From assembly GCA_900318345.1 (NCBI GenBank), contig ONKD01000001.1, positions 124,001 through 188,000 on the forward strand: a stretch of 64,000 nucleotides of DNA. The letters run 5' to 3'. The translations under genes were made by a program, and so were the position numbers. A model generated the notes under the pieces. That model saw nothing but the letters and a program-made list of their open reading frames with translations, did no database searches and had not been told where the DNA came from. The stretch comes from an uncultured Prevotellaceae bacterium. GTDB lineage: Bacteria > Bacteroidota > Bacteroidia > Bacteroidales > Muribaculaceae. This document shows, one piece after another, positions 18,346-26,679 of this stretch (position 1 is its first letter; each line of letters opens with the position of its first letter).

Positions 18346-18777
18346 ATGAAGGAATACAAGTATAAAATCAATGGCAACGAGTACAATGTTGCTGTCGATA
18401 ACATTGAGGGCAACATCGCCCACATCCAGGTCAACGGTGTAGCCTATGACGTTGAGTTGCCCGAGCAGCCCAAGGCCGCTCCCGCGGTGAAGCGTGTTGC
18501 CGTGAGCGATGCTCCCGCTGCCGCTCCCAAGCCCGCAGCCCGCAAGGCCGCTCCCGCCGCTGGTGGCCACGTCATTGAGTCGCCGCTTCCCGGCGTCATC
18601 AAGGACATCTTTGTCAAGGTGGGCCAGCAGGTAAAGGCCGACGATGTCGTTTGTATCCTCGAGGCCATGAAGATGGGCAACGAGATCCATGCTGGCGTTG
18701 ACGGTACTGTCAAGAGCATCGAGGTATCGAAGGAGGATTCGGTACTCGAGGGTAACACAATCATGGTAATCGGATAA
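18346..18777 (+). CDS. mmdC: Biotin carboxyl carrier subunit of methylmalonyl-CoA decarboxylase
   Basis: A 143-residue protein with an N-terminal beta segment, an Ala/Pro-rich hinge (about 42-72) and a C-terminal biotinyl domain. The biotin-accepting lysine is Lys109 in the canonical EAMKM motif; IESPLPGVIKDI opens the domain and TIMVIG closes it. It carries CO2 from the carboxyltransferase to the membrane beta subunit. Gaps to both neighbours are under 30 bp, consistent with one transcript. The hinge is shorter than in many homologues. Confidence 0.94.
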   Translation: MKEYKYKINGNEYNVAVDNIEGNIAHIQVNGVAYDVELPEQPKAAPAVKRVAVSDAPAAAPKPAARKAAPAAGGHVIESPLPGVIKDIFVKVGQQVKADDVVCILEAMKMGNEIHAGVDGTVKSIEVSKEDSVLEGNTIMVIG

Positions 18778-18793
18778 AAACAGACTCCAGATT

Positions 18794-19948
18794 ATGGTAC
18801 TGCTTGACAATTTCCTGTTCACCAAGTTGTTGGACTTCTGGCACTTCACGGGGTTCTACAACTTTGACTACACTAACCTGATCATGATTTTGGTGGGTCT
18901 GTTCTTTATCTACCTCGCCATCAAGCATGATTTTGAGCCCATGCTGCTCGTGCCCATCGGCTTCGGTATCCTGATTGGTAACATTCCGTTCCAGCCGGGT
19001 AACGAGATCGGCATCTATGAGGATGGGTCAGTGCTAAACATCCTATATCAAGGTGTGCGCAACGGCTGGTATCCGCCGTTGATCTTCCTGGGCATCGGTG
19101 CGATGACCGACTTTAGTGCCCTGCTGGCTAACCCCAAACTGATGCTTGTGGGTGCTGCGGCACAGTTCGGTATCTTTGGCGCCTACATGATTGCCCTTTT
19201 CCTGGGCTTCATGCCCGACCAGGCCGGTGCTATCGCCATCATTGGTGGCGCTGATGGCCCCACCGCTATCTTCTTGTCGTCCAAACTGGCGCCCAACCTG
19301 ATGGGTGCGATTGCCGTGAGTGCCTACAGCTACATGGCCCTCGTGCCGGTGATCCAGCCGCCCATCATGCGCCTGCTTACGACCAAGAAGGAGCGCATGA
19401 TGCGCATGAAACCCGCTCGCAAGGTCAGCCAGCTGGAGAAGATCGTCTTCCCCATCTTCGGTCTGTTGCTCACCTGCTTCGTGGTGCCCTCTGCTATCCC
19501 CCTGCTGGGTATGCTGTTCTTCGGCAACCTGTTGCGTGAGAGCGGTGTGACCAAGCGTCTGGCCCACACAGCCAGCAACGCGATGACCGACATTGTGACC
19601 ATCCTGCTGGGTATGACCGTGGGTGCTTCGACCCAGGCTTCACAGTTCCTGACCAAGGAGACCATCTTCATCTTCATCCTGGGTGCCTGTGCATTTATCA
19701 TTGCCACCTGCTCGGGTGTGCTGTTCGTGAAGATCTTCAACCTCATCTTGCCCAAGAGCAAGAAGTTGAACCCGCTCATTGGTAATGCCGGCGTATCGGC
19801 AGTGCCCATGGCAGCACGCATCAGCAACGACCAGGGCTTGAAGGCCGATCCCAGCAACTACCTGCTCATGCACGCCATGGGTCCCAATGTGGCCGGCGTG
19901 ATTGGCTCAGCTGTTGCAGCTGGTGTCCTCCTGGGCTTCCTGGGATAA
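18794..19948 (+). CDS. mmdB: Sodium-translocating decarboxylase beta subunit
   Basis: A 384-residue integral membrane protein of the OadB/MmdB/GcdB family. It decarboxylates carboxybiotin and couples this to Na+ export. Family signatures seen are GIGAMTDFSALLANP, the IIGGADGPTAIFLSSKLAP segment with the essential Asp, and the C-terminal GNAGVSAVPMAARISN...NYLLMHAMGPNVAGVIGSA block. It is the last gene of the operon and is followed by a palindromic repeat and a strong terminator. MmdB and OadB/GcdB cannot be told apart by sequence alone; the operon head (epimerase, mmdA) supports methylmalonyl-CoA as substrate. Confidence 0.93.
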   Translation: MVLLDNFLFTKLLDFWHFTGFYNFDYTNLIMILVGLFFIYLAIKHDFEPMLLVPIGFGILIGNIPFQPGNEIGIYEDGSVLNILYQGVRNGWYPPLIFLGIGAMTDFSALLANPKLMLVGAAAQFGIFGAYMIALFLGFMPDQAGAIAIIGGADGPTAIFLSSKLAPNLMGAIAVSAYSYMALVPVIQPPIMRLLTTKKERMMRMKPARKVSQLEKIVFPIFGLLLTCFVVPSAIPLLGMLFFGNLLRESGVTKRLAHTASNAMTDIVTILLGMTVGASTQASQFLTKETIFIFILGACAFIIATCSGVLFVKIFNLILPKSKKLNPLIGNAGVSAVPMAARISNDQGLKADPSNYLLMHAMGPNVAGVIGSAVAAGVLLGFLG

Positions 19949-19964
19949 TCTAGTCTAACAGACT

Positions 19965-20008
19965 TCACGCTAAGGCGCTAAGGCGCAAAGTATTTTATCA
20001 TAGCGTGA
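19965..20008. repeat. Intergenic CACGCTAAGGCGC repeat
   Basis: An AAGGCGC word is repeated twice and flanked by a perfect 8-bp inverted repeat TCACGCTA/TAGCGTGA. Related sequence occurs at 22.74, 45.4 and 56.94 kb. Confidence 0.65.
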
Positions 20009-20019
20009 GTGAATTTAAT

Positions 20020-20060
20020 GAGAATAGTTGATAGTGTGTACTATTGACTATTCTCTTTTT
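20020..20060 (+). terminator. Intrinsic terminator of decarboxylase operon
   Basis: Perfect 9-bp stem GAGAATAGT/ACTATTCTC with partial inner pairing, followed by five T residues. Confidence 0.8.
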
Positions 20061-20177
20061 ATACAACAATCAATCACCCGAATCTAAGAGAAAGTGAGCG
20101 TTTGGCAAAAAAACGTGTCTTTTGTGTAGTTTTTGATGCAGTTGCTGCGTCAAATGAATAAATAATTACAACTCTAA

Positions 20178-20645
20178 ATGATTAATGTTATGAGCAATAT
20201 AGAATATAAAAGGACAATAAGCATTGTGTTGAAGGCCGTGGGTATTTCTTTAATTGCCTTTTTTGTCATCTATGTGATTGGTTGTGGAGCTAACCTCTGG
20301 AACGCTCCTCGCATTCACGGGTTAATAACTTATCTTTCCGTCATCCTCTGTAGTGGAATCAGCCTGTTTCTTTTAGGTATCATCTATAACCATAGGAACA
20401 ATTTAGATGAGAAGAGTATGAGACTATTGAAGGTATTTAAGGGCTTGTTTCTTCTCGGAGTCATTTTGCTCATAGTTGAAATAATGGCGGTTATCCCTAC
20501 ATCTATTTGTGATCCAATCAGAATTATATTCGGTATCATATTGGGCATTGCAATTTATTTGGTATACTGCTTGAAAAAACGCAGTTCTGACAAATACAGT
20601 CATGTCAAAGAAAACGCGGTTGGTTTTTCTTTTGAAAGAGGATAA
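20178..20645 (+). CDS. Hypothetical four-helix membrane protein
   Basis: About 155 residues with four hydrophobic segments (residues about 16-36, 48-68, 90-112 and 120-140) and a charged C-terminus. I do not recognise a family. An in-frame ATG four codons later (MSNIEYKRT) is an equally good start. The upstream sequence resembles that of the hypothetical membrane gene at 22.9 kb, although the two proteins do not look alike. Likely an inner-membrane protein of unknown role. Confidence 0.6.
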   Translation: MINVMSNIEYKRTISIVLKAVGISLIAFFVIYVIGCGANLWNAPRIHGLITYLSVILCSGISLFLLGIIYNHRNNLDEKSMRLLKVFKGLFLLGVILLIVEIMAVIPTSICDPIRIIFGIILGIAIYLVYCLKKRSSDKYSHVKENAVGFSFERG

Positions 20646-20817
20646 TCAACCGCTATTTTTTTTGATGCAGGCGCTATATGGAAAACTTGTGCTAGGTGAA
20701 TGCGGTACAGTTCACATTAATTGCTGTTGCGCCACCAATTTTATCCAAATCCAGAAGAAAATAGAAGTGTTTAGCGAAATAATCGTTACCTTTGTCCCCT
20801 ATAGAAAAGACGACAAT

Positions 20818-22470
20818 ATGAAAACTAAACGATTTCTTTTTTCCCTTGTGGCGACGTTGGCTTTGGCAGTCGCTCCGTCATGGGCATGTACCAACCTTAT
20901 CGTTGGTAAGGCAGCCTCGGCAGATGGCTCCGTGATTTGCACCTACAATTGTGATGGCTATGGCTTCGCCGGCTCCCTGTCACGCACACCAGGCGGCAGG
21001 CATGAGAAAGACGAGAAGATTGCCATCCGTGAGTGGGGCCGAGGCCCCGTGAAAGGCTATATACCTCAAGTGGAGTACACCTATGACGTCATCGGCTTTA
21101 TTAATGAGAAGCAAGTGAGCATCGTGGAAACCACCTTTGATGGCCGCCTGGAGTTGCAGAACCCTGAAGGATGGCTCGACTATTTCTCCATGATGCACCT
21201 TGGTCTGGAGCGTGCTGCCACGGCACGTGAGGCTATAGTTATCATGACTGACCTCTTGCAGGAATATGGTTACAACAGCACTGGAGAGTCTATCACTGTG
21301 TGTGACAAGAATGAGGCTTGGATTCTCGAAGTTATCGGCAAGGGGCCCGGTGTGAAAGGTGCCGTGTGGGTAGCCGTTCGCATCCCTGACGACTGCATCA
21401 GTGCCCATGCCAACCTCTCCCGCATACGCCAGTTCCCGTTGAAGGATCCCAAAAACTGCATGTATTCCAAGGACGTGATTACCTTTGCTCGAGAGAAAGG
21501 CTATTTCAGCGGCAAGGATAAAGATTTTAGTTTCCGCGATGCCTATTGCCCGATCTCCTTCGACAAAGTGCGCTATGCCGATGCCCGTGTGTGGAGTTTC
21601 TTCCGCCACCACTACGACCATGCCGTGATGGACAAGTACCTGCCCTACATCAACGGCCAGTATGACCTATGCGACCATCTGCCGCTCTACATCAAGCCCG
21701 ACAGGAAGGTTTCAGTGCGTGACATCATGAATGACATGCGAGACCATTACGAGGGCACTCCACTTGACATGACAGCCGACATGAGTGCTGGACCATGGAG
21801 CTCACCTTACCGTCCGCTGCCCATGAACTGGGAAGTCGATGGAAAGAACTATTTCCGTGAGCGTGCCATCGGCACCCCACAGTCGGGCTTCACGTTAGTG
21901 TCACAACTCCGCAGCTGGCTACCCGATGAGGTGGGTGGCATCATGTACTTCAACTGCGACGATGCCAACATGATTGCCTATGTGCCTGTGTATTGCTGCG
22001 TGAATGATGTGCCCGAAGCCTTCCGCCGTGAGAACAACGTGAACAACGAGTTCAGCGAGCACAGCGCCTTCTGGATGAACAATCTCGTGGCCAACATGAT
22101 TTATCCGCGCTACAGCGCCATGATAGGCGACCTGCGTGAGGCACAGCAGGAGTTGGAAGACTTCTACGCTGCCGATCAGGCCCAGGTTTTGAAAGACATC
22201 GAGCCTCTCACCAAGGGTGAGCGGGTCAGCTACCTCACCCGCAAGAGTGCTGACTACACCGCCCGGATGATGCAGCGTTGGGACAAACTCTTTCGTCTCA
22301 TCGCCGTGAAGCACAACGACCAGATCATGAAGCCTTCAGAGAACGGTGTCGTCGTTCCAGGACGCTATACTACACCTGGCTATGACCAGCAGTTCCGTGA
22401 ACAGATCAGCAAGGACACCGGCACCCGTTACCTGATGCCCGACAGCACCGGAAATATCAAGTCGCTGTAA
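20818..22470 (+). CDS. Secreted C69-family dipeptidase
   Basis: About 550 residues. A signal peptide (MKTKRFLFSLVATLALA...) ends directly before Cys in WACTNLIVGKAASADGS; this N-terminal Cys is the nucleophile of the Ntn-hydrolase peptidase C69 family (PepD-like), exposed by processing. The residues before it do not form a lipobox. Conserved family segments include GYIPQVEYTYDVIGFINEKQVSIVETT, GESITVCDKNEAWILEVIGKG and SAHANLSRIRQF. It cleaves dipeptides in the periplasm, a normal peptide-scavenging activity in gut Bacteroidales. A longer in-frame reading upstream overlaps the preceding gene and lacks a signal sequence at its start, so it was not used. Confidence 0.9.
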   Translation: MKTKRFLFSLVATLALAVAPSWACTNLIVGKAASADGSVICTYNCDGYGFAGSLSRTPGGRHEKDEKIAIREWGRGPVKGYIPQVEYTYDVIGFINEKQVSIVETTFDGRLELQNPEGWLDYFSMMHLGLERAATAREAIVIMTDLLQEYGYNSTGESITVCDKNEAWILEVIGKGPGVKGAVWVAVRIPDDCISAHANLSRIRQFPLKDPKNCMYSKDVITFAREKGYFSGKDKDFSFRDAYCPISFDKVRYADARVWSFFRHHYDHAVMDKYLPYINGQYDLCDHLPLYIKPDRKVSVRDIMNDMRDHYEGTPLDMTADMSAGPWSSPYRPLPMNWEVDGKNYFRERAIGTPQSGFTLVSQLRSWLPDEVGGIMYFNCDDANMIAYVPVYCCVNDVPEAFRRENNVNNEFSEHSAFWMNNLVANMIYPRYSAMIGDLREAQQELEDFYAADQAQVLKDIEPLTKGERVSYLTRKSADYTARMMQRWDKLFRLIAVKHNDQIMKPSENGVVVPGRYTTPGYDQQFREQISKDTGTRYLMPDSTGNIKSL

Positions 22471-22561
22471 ACTTGGGAAAAGGCAGGGTCATAATTCATA
22501 TTCAGGAATAATAAGAGGTTGTGCCATAATTCAACGTCGCAATGTTTAACCGTGCTGCGCA

Positions 22562-22648
22562 CGGGAAATTAATACAAATTATTTTAAAAAATTAATATAA
22601 AAATTTTAAATATTTAAATTTTAATTCAAAATTTGTTTAATTTCTCGG
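22562..22648. repeat. AT-rich element bounded by 19-bp imperfect inverted repeats
   Basis: The left arm CGGGAAATTAATACAAATT pairs with the right arm AATTTGTTTAATTTCTCGG (one gap, one mismatch); the roughly 49 bp between are almost entirely A and T. It is followed by a GC-rich CGGCCGCAGGCCG palindrome. Could be a miniature mobile element or a structured RNA end. Confidence 0.6.
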
Positions 22649-22740
22649 CCGCAGGCCGATCAATAATTGAGTCATACGAGTTTTGCAACAACCCCGCAAT
22701 TAAACATTTTGAATGACCACAAATAACTATTAGATAAAAT

Positions 22741-22787
22741 CTTAGCGTTTTTGCGTCTTTGCGTGGGACAAACGGCTGAATAGATAC
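22741..22787. repeat. Intergenic repeat with AACGGCTGAATA tail
   Basis: CTTAGCGTTTTTGCGTC is the reverse-complement style of the 20.0-kb repeat; the trailing AAACGGCTGAATAGATACAC recurs with two changes near 45.42 kb. Confidence 0.6.
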
Positions 22788-22839
22788 ACTCAACCCTCCG
22801 AAATATAAAAGAAAATGATCAGTTTAGCGTAAAAATCGC

Positions 22840-22847
22840 TATCTTTG
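22840..22847 (+). promoter_or_regulatory. -7 promoter element for hypothetical membrane gene
   Basis: TATCTTTG, full consensus, about 72 bp before the ATG. Confidence 0.6.
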
Positions 22848-22918
22848 TGCAGTTTTCAAAATACTAGTTGCGTCTGATAAATAGACATAAAAATGGACAA
22901 TTTATAATTGATTTTATT

Positions 22919-23497
22919 ATGGATGACAATAAAGAGCCTCAAGCAATGAGTGATGAACAGAAATTGCGTGACTTGCAGCAACGCATCATTGCAAAATCTG
23001 AGAATTTAATCAAATTCCTAGGCACAGAAAGACGAAAGCACCAATGGCTAGGTAATACTTTTCTGGTGGTTATTGTTGCCCTTACTGTTGCGATCCTAGT
23101 ATATGACTATATAACGAATGACTTGGGACCATTTGATGCTTGGATCGGAGGTATCTGGGCTGGTTTCCTGATTGCATATTATATCATAGACAAGGTAAGG
23201 CGGCATTTTCTCTCAAGAATGAAAAAAGCCAGTACGACTTCACAGTTTTATCAGGATGTAAAGCGGTTAATAACAACCCAAAAATTGCGATGCTGGATAC
23301 CATTTGCCTTTGGATTTATTTGCGGTGATATTGCTGCTCTAATTGGATTGACTCCCACCAATTCAAAGTCAACATGGCAGTTAATTATTATGACTATCGT
23401 TTGGTTTTTATTCTGGATTTGGGGCTCAATGAAGTACAACTGGTATCTTGATGATGATTTTCTTAATGACGTTGAAGAGTTAGGAGAATATCGATGA
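22919..23497 (+). CDS. Hypothetical membrane protein, 192 aa
   Basis: I do not recognise a family. A charged N-terminal helix (MDDNKEPQAMSDEQKLRDLQ, coiled-coil-like) precedes two membrane segments (about 47-63 and 75-92), a basic loop, two further segments (about 127-143 and 152-170) and an acidic tail (DDDFLNDVEELGEY). The ATG is chosen over a farther in-frame non-ATG start because of distance to the promoter. Composition is AT-richer than that of neighbouring conserved genes, as is typical of lineage-specific genes. Confidence 0.6.
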   Translation: MDDNKEPQAMSDEQKLRDLQQRIIAKSENLIKFLGTERRKHQWLGNTFLVVIVALTVAILVYDYITNDLGPFDAWIGGIWAGFLIAYYIIDKVRRHFLSRMKKASTTSQFYQDVKRLITTQKLRCWIPFAFGFICGDIAALIGLTPTNSKSTWQLIIMTIVWFLFWIWGSMKYNWYLDDDFLNDVEELGEYR

Positions 23498-23523
23498 AGT
23501 ACACTCTCATATCCCATGGAAAA

Positions 23524-23547
23524 ACAGGCGGCCAAATGGTCGCCTGT
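23524..23547. terminator. Bidirectional terminator between convergent genes
   Basis: Stem ACAGGCGGCC/GGTCGCCTGT with AAAT loop; T-runs lie on both sides in the respective directions. It serves the hypothetical gene and smpB. Confidence 0.8.
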
Positions 23548-23569
23548 GATTTTTATTTATGAATAGGGG

Positions 23570-24037
23570 TTAGTGCTTGAACATGCGATCAATCGTGCGC
23601 TTGTCCTCGCGTTCCTTGATGGACTGACGCTTGTCGTACTGCTTTTTACCTCGAGCCGTGGCGATAACCAATTTTGCCAATCCACGATCGTTGATGAACA
23701 GGCGCAACGGGACGATTGAGAATCCCGGCTGCAGGGCATCTTTAGCAATACGGCGAATTTCCTTGCGGTTGAGCAAGAGTTTGCGGTCGCGATGGGTCAT
23801 GTGGTTGTTATAGGATCCAAAGCTATACTCAGCGATATACATGTTCTTGACCCAGACCTCACCGTTGATGACCGAGCAATAGGTGTCGGTCAACCCCACC
23901 TTACCCTGACGGATGGATTTGATCTCGGTACCGGTGAGCACAATACCCGCAGTGAAGGTCTCGACGATCTCATAGTCAAATGTGGCCTTGCGGTTCTTGA
24001 TATTGACTGTATTGTTGTGGTTGTTATTCTTTGCCAT
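23570..24037 (-). CDS. smpB: SsrA-binding protein SmpB
   Basis: A 155-residue RNA-binding protein that delivers tmRNA to stalled ribosomes. Hallmarks are [42 protein letters not shown], the [11 protein letters not shown] stretch, [19 protein letters not shown] and the basic C-terminal tail [18 protein letters not shown] that reaches into the mRNA channel. It is preceded by a Yip1-like gene 12 bp upstream on the same strand, so both probably share that gene's promoter. The tmRNA gene itself was not seen in the window. Confidence 0.96.
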   Translation of the reverse strand: MAKNNNHNNTVNIKNRKATFDYEIVETFTAGIVLTGTEIKSIRQGKVGLTDTYCSVINGEVWVKNMYIAEYSFGSYNNHMTHRDRKLLLNRKEIRRIAKDALQPGFSIVPLRLFINDRGLAKLVIATARGKKQYDKRQSIKEREDKRTIDRMFKH

Positions 24038-24049
24038 AGATAATCACGT

Positions 24050-24598
24050 TCATTTAATGATAAACAAGCCTAATATGGCTTCAAACAAAAAGGGCAAGCC
24101 AAGCATCAAAGCCGATGAGATGATGACAAACTTAGCGACCTTGTTTTTCTTGACAAACAAGTTGTCTGTGCCGCGAATAGCCATCCATGGCAAGTAGGCC
24201 ATCAGGAAAAGTACCGGCGTGAAATCGCTAGGCAACAAATTTCTCAATATCCTGAGCAAGACCAGGAAAATGAGATTGTACAGGATGTAGTCATTTAATC
24301 GCGCCTTTGCCCCCTCGGTCTTGGCCAACTCAGGATAAAAACCCTCAAGCAGGTAACTGATCAAGTAGTAGCTGATGAAAAATGTGGAGAAAGACACGAT
24401 ACCCGTCATCAGCGAAGTGGCAAACGAAATGGTGCGGTCATAGAGCATGGGCACAAAGCACGACAATGCCAGCACACTCATCAAGGGGTAGTAGGCGCTA
24501 CGCAGCACCTTACTTGTCGGTATGTTGGATTGATTGATGACTTCCCACCCATATTTTGGGGCGGTAATCACACAGAATATGTTATGCCAGATACTCAT
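24050..24598 (-). CDS. Yip1-like membrane protein
   Basis: About 182 residues starting MSIWHNIFCVITAPKYGWEVINQS, followed by five hydrophobic segments. The N-terminal pattern (short amphipathic helix, APKxGW) and membrane layout resemble Yip1/YIPF-domain proteins found in Bacteroidota, whose role is unknown. The chosen ATG fits the promoter about 20 bp upstream; a seven-codon N-terminal extension is possible but would run into the expected transcription start. It is co-transcribed with smpB by spacing. Confidence 0.7.
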   Translation of the reverse strand: MSIWHNIFCVITAPKYGWEVINQSNIPTSKVLRSAYYPLMSVLALSCFVPMLYDRTISFATSLMTGIVSFSTFFISYYLISYLLEGFYPELAKTEGAKARLNDYILYNLIFLVLLRILRNLLPSDFTPVLFLMAYLPWMAIRGTDNLFVKKNKVAKFVIISSALMLGLPFLFEAILGLFIIK

Positions 24599-24616
24599 GG
24601 TCAACTTTTGCGGCTG

Positions 24617-24624
24617 CAAAGATA
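24617..24624 (-). promoter_or_regulatory. -7 promoter element for Yip1-like/smpB unit
   Basis: Minus-strand TATCTTTG, full consensus, implying a short leader of about 13 nt. Confidence 0.6.
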
Positions 24625-24718
24625 CTGCTTTTTTTACAAATACAAACTGAGTAACCCTATTTTATTTACAAAAGTAAAAAACGAAACAAAATAATGATTA
24701 AAAACGATAAAATTTAGT

Positions 24719-24726
24719 AAATTTGC
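24719..24726 (+). promoter_or_regulatory. -7 promoter element for nitroreductase
   Basis: TAAATTTG, full consensus, about 60 bp before the ATG. Confidence 0.6.
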
Positions 24727-24786
24727 CCACGCAACCAATAGATATTTACATTCCGTTCGTTTATTAACCAATAAACATTTTAAACA

Positions 24787-25425
24787 ATGAAGAAGTTATT
24801 TTTAGCAATGACAACAGTCCTATTGGCGCTGGGCTCATGCTCCACCCAACCAGGAGAACAACAGGAAACTGCTGCCAACACTGCCGATAACGGACATGCA
24901 GCTATCGAGAACATCATGACGCGAACGAGCATTCGCAAGTACAAGGATCAGCCCGTTGAGCAGGAAAAGATCGACATTATGCTCAAGGCTGCCATGGCCG
25001 CGCCGACAACTGTGAACCTGCAACCGTGGCACTTCATCGTCATCGACGACAAGAACACCCTCAAACTGCTCTCGGGTCAGCAGCCCAACAATGCACCGCT
25101 GATGATTGCCGTGTGTGGCGATACCAACAAGACCACCATGCCCGACGGTAAAGGCAAGTTGCCCGACTTTTGGGTACAAGACGTGTCGGCCGCTACCGAG
25201 AATCTGCTACTCGCTGCCCATGCACAAGGCCTGGGTGCCGTGTGGACTGGCGTATATCCCGTTATGGAACGTGTGGCCGAGGTGGCCAATGTGCTGAACT
25301 GCCCCGAGAACATCATTCCGCTGGCAGTCGTGAGGATTGGTTATCCCGACGAGTCGCCTAAGCCCAAGGATAAGTTCAAACAGGAGAACATCAGCTACAA
25401 CAAGTTTGGCGGCAAGATGGAATAA
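24787..25425 (+). CDS. Nitroreductase-family lipoprotein
   Basis: A 212-residue protein with a lipoprotein signal (MKKLFLAMTTVLLALGSC, lipobox LGSC), so it is probably anchored in the cell envelope. The mature part is a nitroreductase-like FMN fold: TRTSIRKYKDQPV at the N-terminus, AAMAAPTTVNLQPWHFIVI, the helical QDVSAATENLLLAAHAQGLGAVWTGVYP block and the terminal IPLAVVRIGYPDESPKPKDKF segment. These proteins reduce nitro compounds, quinones or flavins with NAD(P)H; an exported lipidated version is unusual but recurrent in Bacteroidota. Monocistronic, with its own promoter and terminator. Confidence 0.88.
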   Translation: MKKLFLAMTTVLLALGSCSTQPGEQQETAANTADNGHAAIENIMTRTSIRKYKDQPVEQEKIDIMLKAAMAAPTTVNLQPWHFIVIDDKNTLKLLSGQQPNNAPLMIAVCGDTNKTTMPDGKGKLPDFWVQDVSAATENLLLAAHAQGLGAVWTGVYPVMERVAEVANVLNCPENIIPLAVVRIGYPDESPKPKDKFKQENISYNKFGGKME

Positions 25426-25449
25426 AGTCACGATTAATTAGATATCAAA

Positions 25450-25490
25450 CAAAGAAACCTGCTCCGTGTGAGAGGCAGGTTTCTTTGTTT
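25450..25490. terminator. Bidirectional terminator
   Basis: Perfect 13-bp stem CAAAGAAACCTGC/GCAGGTTTCTTTG followed by T residues; lies between the convergent nitroreductase and EpsG genes. Confidence 0.88.
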
Positions 25491-25511
25491 TACTTCTTGT
25501 AGAGAGTATCA

Positions 25512-26666
25512 TCAGAAGAGGAAGGAGTGGTAAAGTTCCGGCTCATAGATGCTACCGGTCTTGATCACGGCCTTGGCAATCTCATAATAGATGTAATGGA
25601 AATTGCACACCGCCATCACCAGTAGAGGCAACCACTTGCGCTCCCGCCACAGGTAGTGCATGGTGTAGCAGATCATGATGAGGAAACAGCATCTCATCAA
25701 ATCACCAGGCCGGCTCAGGTATTGGGTTGTGTTAGCCATGATGTTGAGATATCCCAAGTGGAGCAACGTGAAGCAATACATAGCGGGCATGTAACGGTCG
25801 GCCGGGAACATGCGCCTAATGGCCGGATAATACCATATCAGGATAAAACAGGACAGTAGCGGACAAAGGCGCGTGGGTCCCATCACTCCCCTGAAAGCAT
25901 AATTAGCGTTGGTGGAGAACAACCGATAATAATGCCCATAGCCCAACAAGTCGGCAAACTGCCCCAAGCGGTCAAATGTCCACTGGATCCACTGCGGGAA
26001 AGAGCCCAGCACGACACACAGCACGAGCAACGTGAAGGGTACCCACCGCTTAACGTTTCGGAATGGGATGAGGGGCACAAAATAGAGCGGGATGAGCACA
26101 ATCGACATCTTGTGAAGCGTCATGGCCAACAAGCACAGCAACATATATAGCCAGAACTTGCGGCGGACAATGAGCTCAACCATCAGCACAAACAGGCACT
26201 CGACCACTGCCTGGCGCAACGTGCTCATCCACTGGACATAATAGGGTCCAGTGAAAATGCAGATGGCAACCCAGGGGAGCAGCACCTTGCGATGCCTGAG
26301 CGCATAATAGAGCAGCGAGATCTGCAGTAATGCCCAAAAAGCGAAATAGAACGCGAAATGCAGACCAGAGCGAGCCATTACACTCGTGGCAAACACAAAA
26401 CCAGGCTCGAAATTCTCGCGTGAGCACTCGCCCATCGACTGCATCGTCACATAATAATTGTAGTACATGTTGTAGTCCCAGCTCGTGAGCCACCTCACGG
26501 CCGAGATTGCAACATAGATGAGAATGGCAATCAGTATCTCCCATGAGCCAAACGGCAGTTCACGGCCGCCATTGGCCATCACCCGTTGCTCACGATGGCT
26601 CACATGCCATCCAAGCCATGCCATGACAAGGGCAGTTCCCGTATAGACTGTGAGGCTGAGTACCAT
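25512..26666 (-). CDS. EpsG-family polysaccharide polymerase-like membrane protein
   Basis: A 384-residue protein with about ten membrane segments. WEILIAILIYVAISAVRWLTSWDYNMYYNYY, EPGFVFATSVMA and YYVQWMSTLRQAVVECLFVLMVE match EpsG (Wzy-like) proteins that polymerise or export surface polysaccharide. No glycosyltransferases are adjacent; instead the start is 13 bp downstream of sprA, so it looks like the last gene of the ruvA-sprA unit. Its substrate cannot be inferred. Confidence 0.78.
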   Translation of the reverse strand: MVLSLTVYTGTALVMAWLGWHVSHREQRVMANGGRELPFGSWEILIAILIYVAISAVRWLTSWDYNMYYNYYVTMQSMGECSRENFEPGFVFATSVMARSGLHFAFYFAFWALLQISLLYYALRHRKVLLPWVAICIFTGPYYVQWMSTLRQAVVECLFVLMVELIVRRKFWLYMLLCLLAMTLHKMSIVLIPLYFVPLIPFRNVKRWVPFTLLVLCVVLGSFPQWIQWTFDRLGQFADLLGYGHYYRLFSTNANYAFRGVMGPTRLCPLLSCFILIWYYPAIRRMFPADRYMPAMYCFTLLHLGYLNIMANTTQYLSRPGDLMRCCFLIMICYTMHYLWRERKWLPLLVMAVCNFHYIYYEIAKAVIKTGSIYEPELYHSFLF

Positions 26667-26679
26667 AACCGATTATCGC

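Larger units (their letters stand above)
22471..22918. other. Gene-free AT-rich interval
   Basis: Contains an AT-rich inverted-repeat element, a TTAGCGTTTTTGCGTCTTTGCG repeat-family copy and the promoter for the next gene. I see no coding potential in it. Confidence 0.6.

Noticed and set aside
20602..20817. 72-codon N-terminal extension of the C69 dipeptidase
   Set aside because: It overlaps the preceding gene and would bury the signal peptide that exposes the catalytic Cys.
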